Below are positions 60,601-64,000 of a stretch of DNA of 64,000 nt, in pieces. Made by a program: the position numbers and the translations under genes. Under the pieces are notes generated by a model. It had not been told where the DNA came from. It searched no databases and saw only the letters and a list, made by a program, of their open reading frames with translations. Positions within the stretch are counted from its first letter, which is position 1. Each line of letters starts with the position of its first letter. Source of the stretch: Protonemura montana (taxonomy: Eukaryota > Arthropoda > Insecta > Plecoptera > Nemouridae); NCBI GenBank assembly GCA_947568835.1, contig OX387602.1, positions 14,993,021 through 15,057,020 of the forward strand, in the 5' to 3' direction.

Positions 60601-63600
60601 CAGAGAAACTGAAATCCTTTCACTTAAGTATGAGTATTTTCTTAGCACAAAACAAAATGCACGTGTTGAATTATGATTCCAACGCATTTACAGTGCACTG
60701 TTAACTAACACCATGGAAATTGCATACCGTCGTGTGAGAAAATGAGATAATAATCATAGACCATAGCACATTTTGAGCGACCAATTTCCAGCATGAGATA
60801 ATGCCACGCATGGTTCTGCATTTCGCTGCATTGTCTGTCTTCAATGGTGTGATAATCACAAATAGCCACTTCTAAGTGCCCGGGCACGGATGTAAGGTGT
60901 TGCACAGGTATATCATACCAGTGATCACGTACGTAAAAACTAGTAATAATATAAAATGTAACACTTTGCATCGCATGACTCTTCCTATGCATTCTGGACC
61001 ATTAAGATATTGACCATGGGCGACAGTCGATGGCACGAAATCGACATCCAATTACAAAATGACGCAATGTGTATTTAAATGAAAAATAATTGGACTTGTT
61101 AAGTAAAATTTATTGTACTAGCTAATAACTTTGCATTTCATTTCGTTAACATGTGAGCAATTGAATTAAAAAGGTTTCTCACGATGTTTTCATTACAATT
61201 TTAAAATGTAGTCCATTCTTGTGCAGGTTTATATGCATTCACTTTGGTACAAAATGGTTTCAACCAAACGATTTTTACCAGTCTGATGTAATCATACAAG
61301 TTGTTTTTGAAATTACATTGCTAATTATACTGCACTTTAAAGTGTACCGAGCAGCTTCACGAGATTAATCGTGAATTAATTGAGAACGTGAAGTGTTAGT
61401 AAAGAAAAGTGAGATCCAGGGAAGGTTTATATGGCTACAACATGGGATATAGAAACTACATAATAAAACGTAGGTAGTTTCATAGTTCTCTTTTTTATAT
61501 CTTGATCAATAAATCCCTGTCACCAACAGCAATAGCCTTGTTCATCCTTGTCCTAGATTGCACATCTTCCTCTCAAAAACTTCTTTGCCTGTCCTTGCAT
61601 TTTACCCTTGCGAATGAAACATCATCATATCCACTTCGTTTGTATCAAATCCACCAGCAAACCTTCCACAGAAGAACTTCAATTACAAAGGTAATTTTAT
61701 TAGAAACCTATAGATAGACTTTTAACTTATCTTTAATTGCTGTGCCAATTGACCATCGTGATTGAATATTGAATGGTACAAAAACAGATATTTTCACATA
61801 ATTTTTGTAAATGATAATATTCGCCTGAAGAGTCTTCAAATAGAAGTGAAAAAAATTGACGCTTTTAGCAACCTCGTAATCTAACGACAGAGAGCTGCAG
61901 AAACTCAGATGCCAAATCACCTAACGACGCCGAATCAATATATTTCGCAATCTCACCAACGTTAACAGTAAAATCGTGACATTCACGCCTATTTTAGTGA
62001 ATGAACCTGGCATCATTCATAAAAACGTCTAGATTAATAACATGTATCCAGGGCAGTTGATGATGAGTATGTCTATGCACTCCCGCCTTTGGGCATATCA
62101 ATCATATCAGACGATGCACCGAGAGGCATCTCAACTCGCCGTCGCGGCTGATACAGTGAAAGTTTGGGTGGAATTCGACGTTGGATCGGCCGTCTGACAC
62201 TATCCAATATTGGAATCATCGCTGGACAGATCAATCATTAATAAGACAGTTATAGAGTCAAGCTAAGAGGTGTTCGAGGGGTCAGCAGGATTGAGTTTCC
62301 CTCGCATATGGTAGGTAATGATAGAGGCGCCACATCCGAATCTAATTTTCTCGTAGGAAGAAATCTTGAGCTCATTTTCCCTGCTCTGTTTGGCGGCAAC
62401 GATCTGTTTCACTCCAATGGTGCCGATATATTTGCATAGAAACAGCCTCGAGGATTAAAAATTTCCAAGACAATTAACACGCGTTAAATTTATATGTGTT
62501 TGACTTTAGAAATGTTTTCTTTTTTTTTAGGCCCAACCTTTTTTCTCCTTCAAACCACATAAAAATGATCATTCCAAAAAGGAACCTCAAACATACGACC
62601 GTTGTTTCTAAAACCATAACACACCATGTAGAAACATTATGTACTTTGCAGTGAAATTTCCTCCTAAAACAACTTGACTCGATTCCGTTATACCACGAGA
62701 TTTATACATCTACTTCGTGGCAGACACGGCAGAGGAACGCTAGGTTTGAGATGCTCACGGAAAAGCCCAGCATCCGGGTTGAGATTCCTTTATGGACCGG
62801 CCTCCGGTCTCGACCGGTCCCGACCGGCCCTCGGGGGCAGAGTGGGTGTTGGGTTCGAGGCTCGACTTGGCTATCGGACTCGCGTAATAGCTGCAGTTGT
62901 CGATCACGCGACCCCACACAACAATGACAGCCTCGAGGGGTTTACACGGAGATACACGGATGTCCCGATCGTTTTACGAAAACGAAGGATATTTTAGGGT
63001 GACTACCTCTAGCAAGGATTCTTATGTCACGAATGTTACATCCTTGTTGACGGGAGGACTAATCCAATATCTTAGGATAGATTCATGTTGCTTCTCATGC
63101 GTTTACACTTTTAACCACTAATTATGAGCCACAGGATACGGGTTTTGCGATTGAACCAGGCTTATAGACAATGCCAGTTAACAATTCATCTCCATGTTCA
63201 CAGCCAATCAAATACTTCTATTTGCATTTCAACCTCCAGTGATTTGCTTATCCAGATATTGTATGTAATACTTAACTAATTGGGAGATCAGCGATTGAAC
63301 ACCCAAATCCAGCAGACGTAAATTGGCTTAAAATGGTTTGAGAAAAGCGGAGTACGAGTAAAGTGGTGCTGCAGGCATTTTCATTAAAAAATATCAGTTC
63401 TTCAGCAGATATCATAAAGACAAGTCCTGGGTGGACCGCGAGTTTGTTGCTTACATCCTCATCGCTCGCAGATGGTCTCTTTTGTTGATACAAAAAAATC
63501 ATTTGTCATTTCCGAGGCATTTTACAGCATGCTTGTTGTTTTCCCATCCATAATAACAACCAGCAAGGATAAAATGATAATTGACGAGAAGCAATAATTT

Positions 63601-63826
63601 AAAAAAAAAATCCGTTAGCGCGAACTTTGATGCGCGCCAAAACATAACGTTAGATTGCAATTAAGCGTAATTTCTCTAAGCGTCTACTCGACGGGGAATT
63701 TAAATGATCGGTCATGATTACGGTTTGGATCAACGACCAATGGATGTGGCATAGCTTTAGCCAATCAGCACTCACACCTGAGGAAACTGGTGATTTCGAT
63801 TGAAATCTATAACAACTCTCTATTCC
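54628..63826. other. Intergenic, no supported gene
   Basis: I find no coding exon with homology and splice support. The lectin's noncoding 5' exon and promoter should lie within the first few kb. The longest open frame (54693-55205, plus) overlaps another open frame and sits in locally stop-poor sequence, so it is not credible. A GC-rich patch at about 62735-62945 with repeated accggcc/gaccgg elements contrasts with its AT-rich surroundings. Confidence 0.5.
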
Positions 63827-63935
63827 AGTTAGTGCGGTGACTTTTTGACATCCGCTCAGGAGTCAGCATGCGGCGCGCATGTGCGCCGAGGACGACGAAG
63901 AAGCTCCGTCGTGTGACCATGGAGTATCCGAGACG
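63827..63935 (+). other. Possible first exon of a plus-strand gene leaving the window
   Basis: An arthropod initiator-like sequence (ttccagttagt, A at 63827) is followed by a short leader and an ATG at 63868. The ATG opens 22 full codons (MRRACAPRTTKKLRRV…) up to a donor-like ACG|GTAATT at 63936; read through, it stops at once in TAA. The encoded piece is very basic and unidentified. No TATA box at the right distance and no DPE match were found. It may instead be a leader exon, or nothing. Confidence 0.25.
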
Positions 63936-64000
63936 GTAATTCTTCTGGTGAAAGTGACAGAAGGTGCAATATGCGACTATTGACACTGCGAGTGCCTTCG

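Noticed and set aside
62674..62997. 107-codon frame in a GC-rich patch
   Set aside because: Biased composition from repeated accggcc/gaccgg words explains the openness. No domain is recognisable.
1..64000. CRISPR arrays, operons, phage or integrated viral genes
   Set aside because: No regularly spaced repeats, no bacterial gene organisation, and no viral or reverse-transcriptase reading frames were seen.

Overview
This is a window of animal nuclear DNA, most likely from an arthropod. Every recognisable gene is split by short spliceosomal introns (GT-AG, with one GC-AG), there are no operons or ribosome-binding sites, and the proteins are metazoan families. The species cannot be named. An arthropod is favoured because one gene is a secreted C-type lectin of a form I associate with arthropods, and because the other proteins read as arthropod-like orthologs. 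That is family knowledge and inference, not a database match.

Layout. Positions 1-316 hold what looks like the last coding exon of an unidentified plus-strand gene that starts outside the window. From about 0.3 to 29 kb I find no gene I can defend. The stretch holds simple repeats, a five-unit 26-bp minisatellite, G and C tracts, small perfect hairpins and a 5S-rRNA-derived sequence at about 4.90-4.99 kb.

From 29.2 to 54.6 kb lies a compact block of seven genes whose strands alternate without exception: Bicaudal-C (-), METTL14 (+), GPR143-like receptor (-), mTERF family (+), ATPAF2/ATP12 (-), BTB-BACK protein (+), secreted C-type lectin (-). Exons were joined by hand from splice signals and protein similarity, and each joined reading frame is an exact multiple of three. 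The block has three divergent (head-to-head) promoter regions of about 805, 348 and 150 bp or more, and three convergent (tail-to-tail) junctions. The tightest of these is only 236 bp between the mTERF and ATPAF2 stop codons. Mobile-element traces sit inside the block: a 419-bp foldback/Mutator-like MITE with a perfect 9-bp target duplication between METTL14 and GPR143, a tRNA-like sequence framed by an inverted repeat in an ATPAF2 intron, and a cluster of repeated ten-mers in both orientations in a Bicaudal-C intron.

From 54.6 to about 63.8 kb no gene is supported. The last 200 bp may contain an initiator-like site and a first exon of a plus-strand gene leaving the window.

The genes do not form one pathway. 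Two concern RNA regulation (Bicaudal-C, METTL14), two are mitochondrial (mTERF, ATP synthase assembly factor ATPAF2), one is a probable intracellular GPCR, one a probable ubiquitin-ligase adaptor and one a secreted lectin. I did not find a clearly novel multi-gene system. The strongest second-look items are the alternating gene block, the MITE, the 5S-derived sequence and the framed tRNA-like element.
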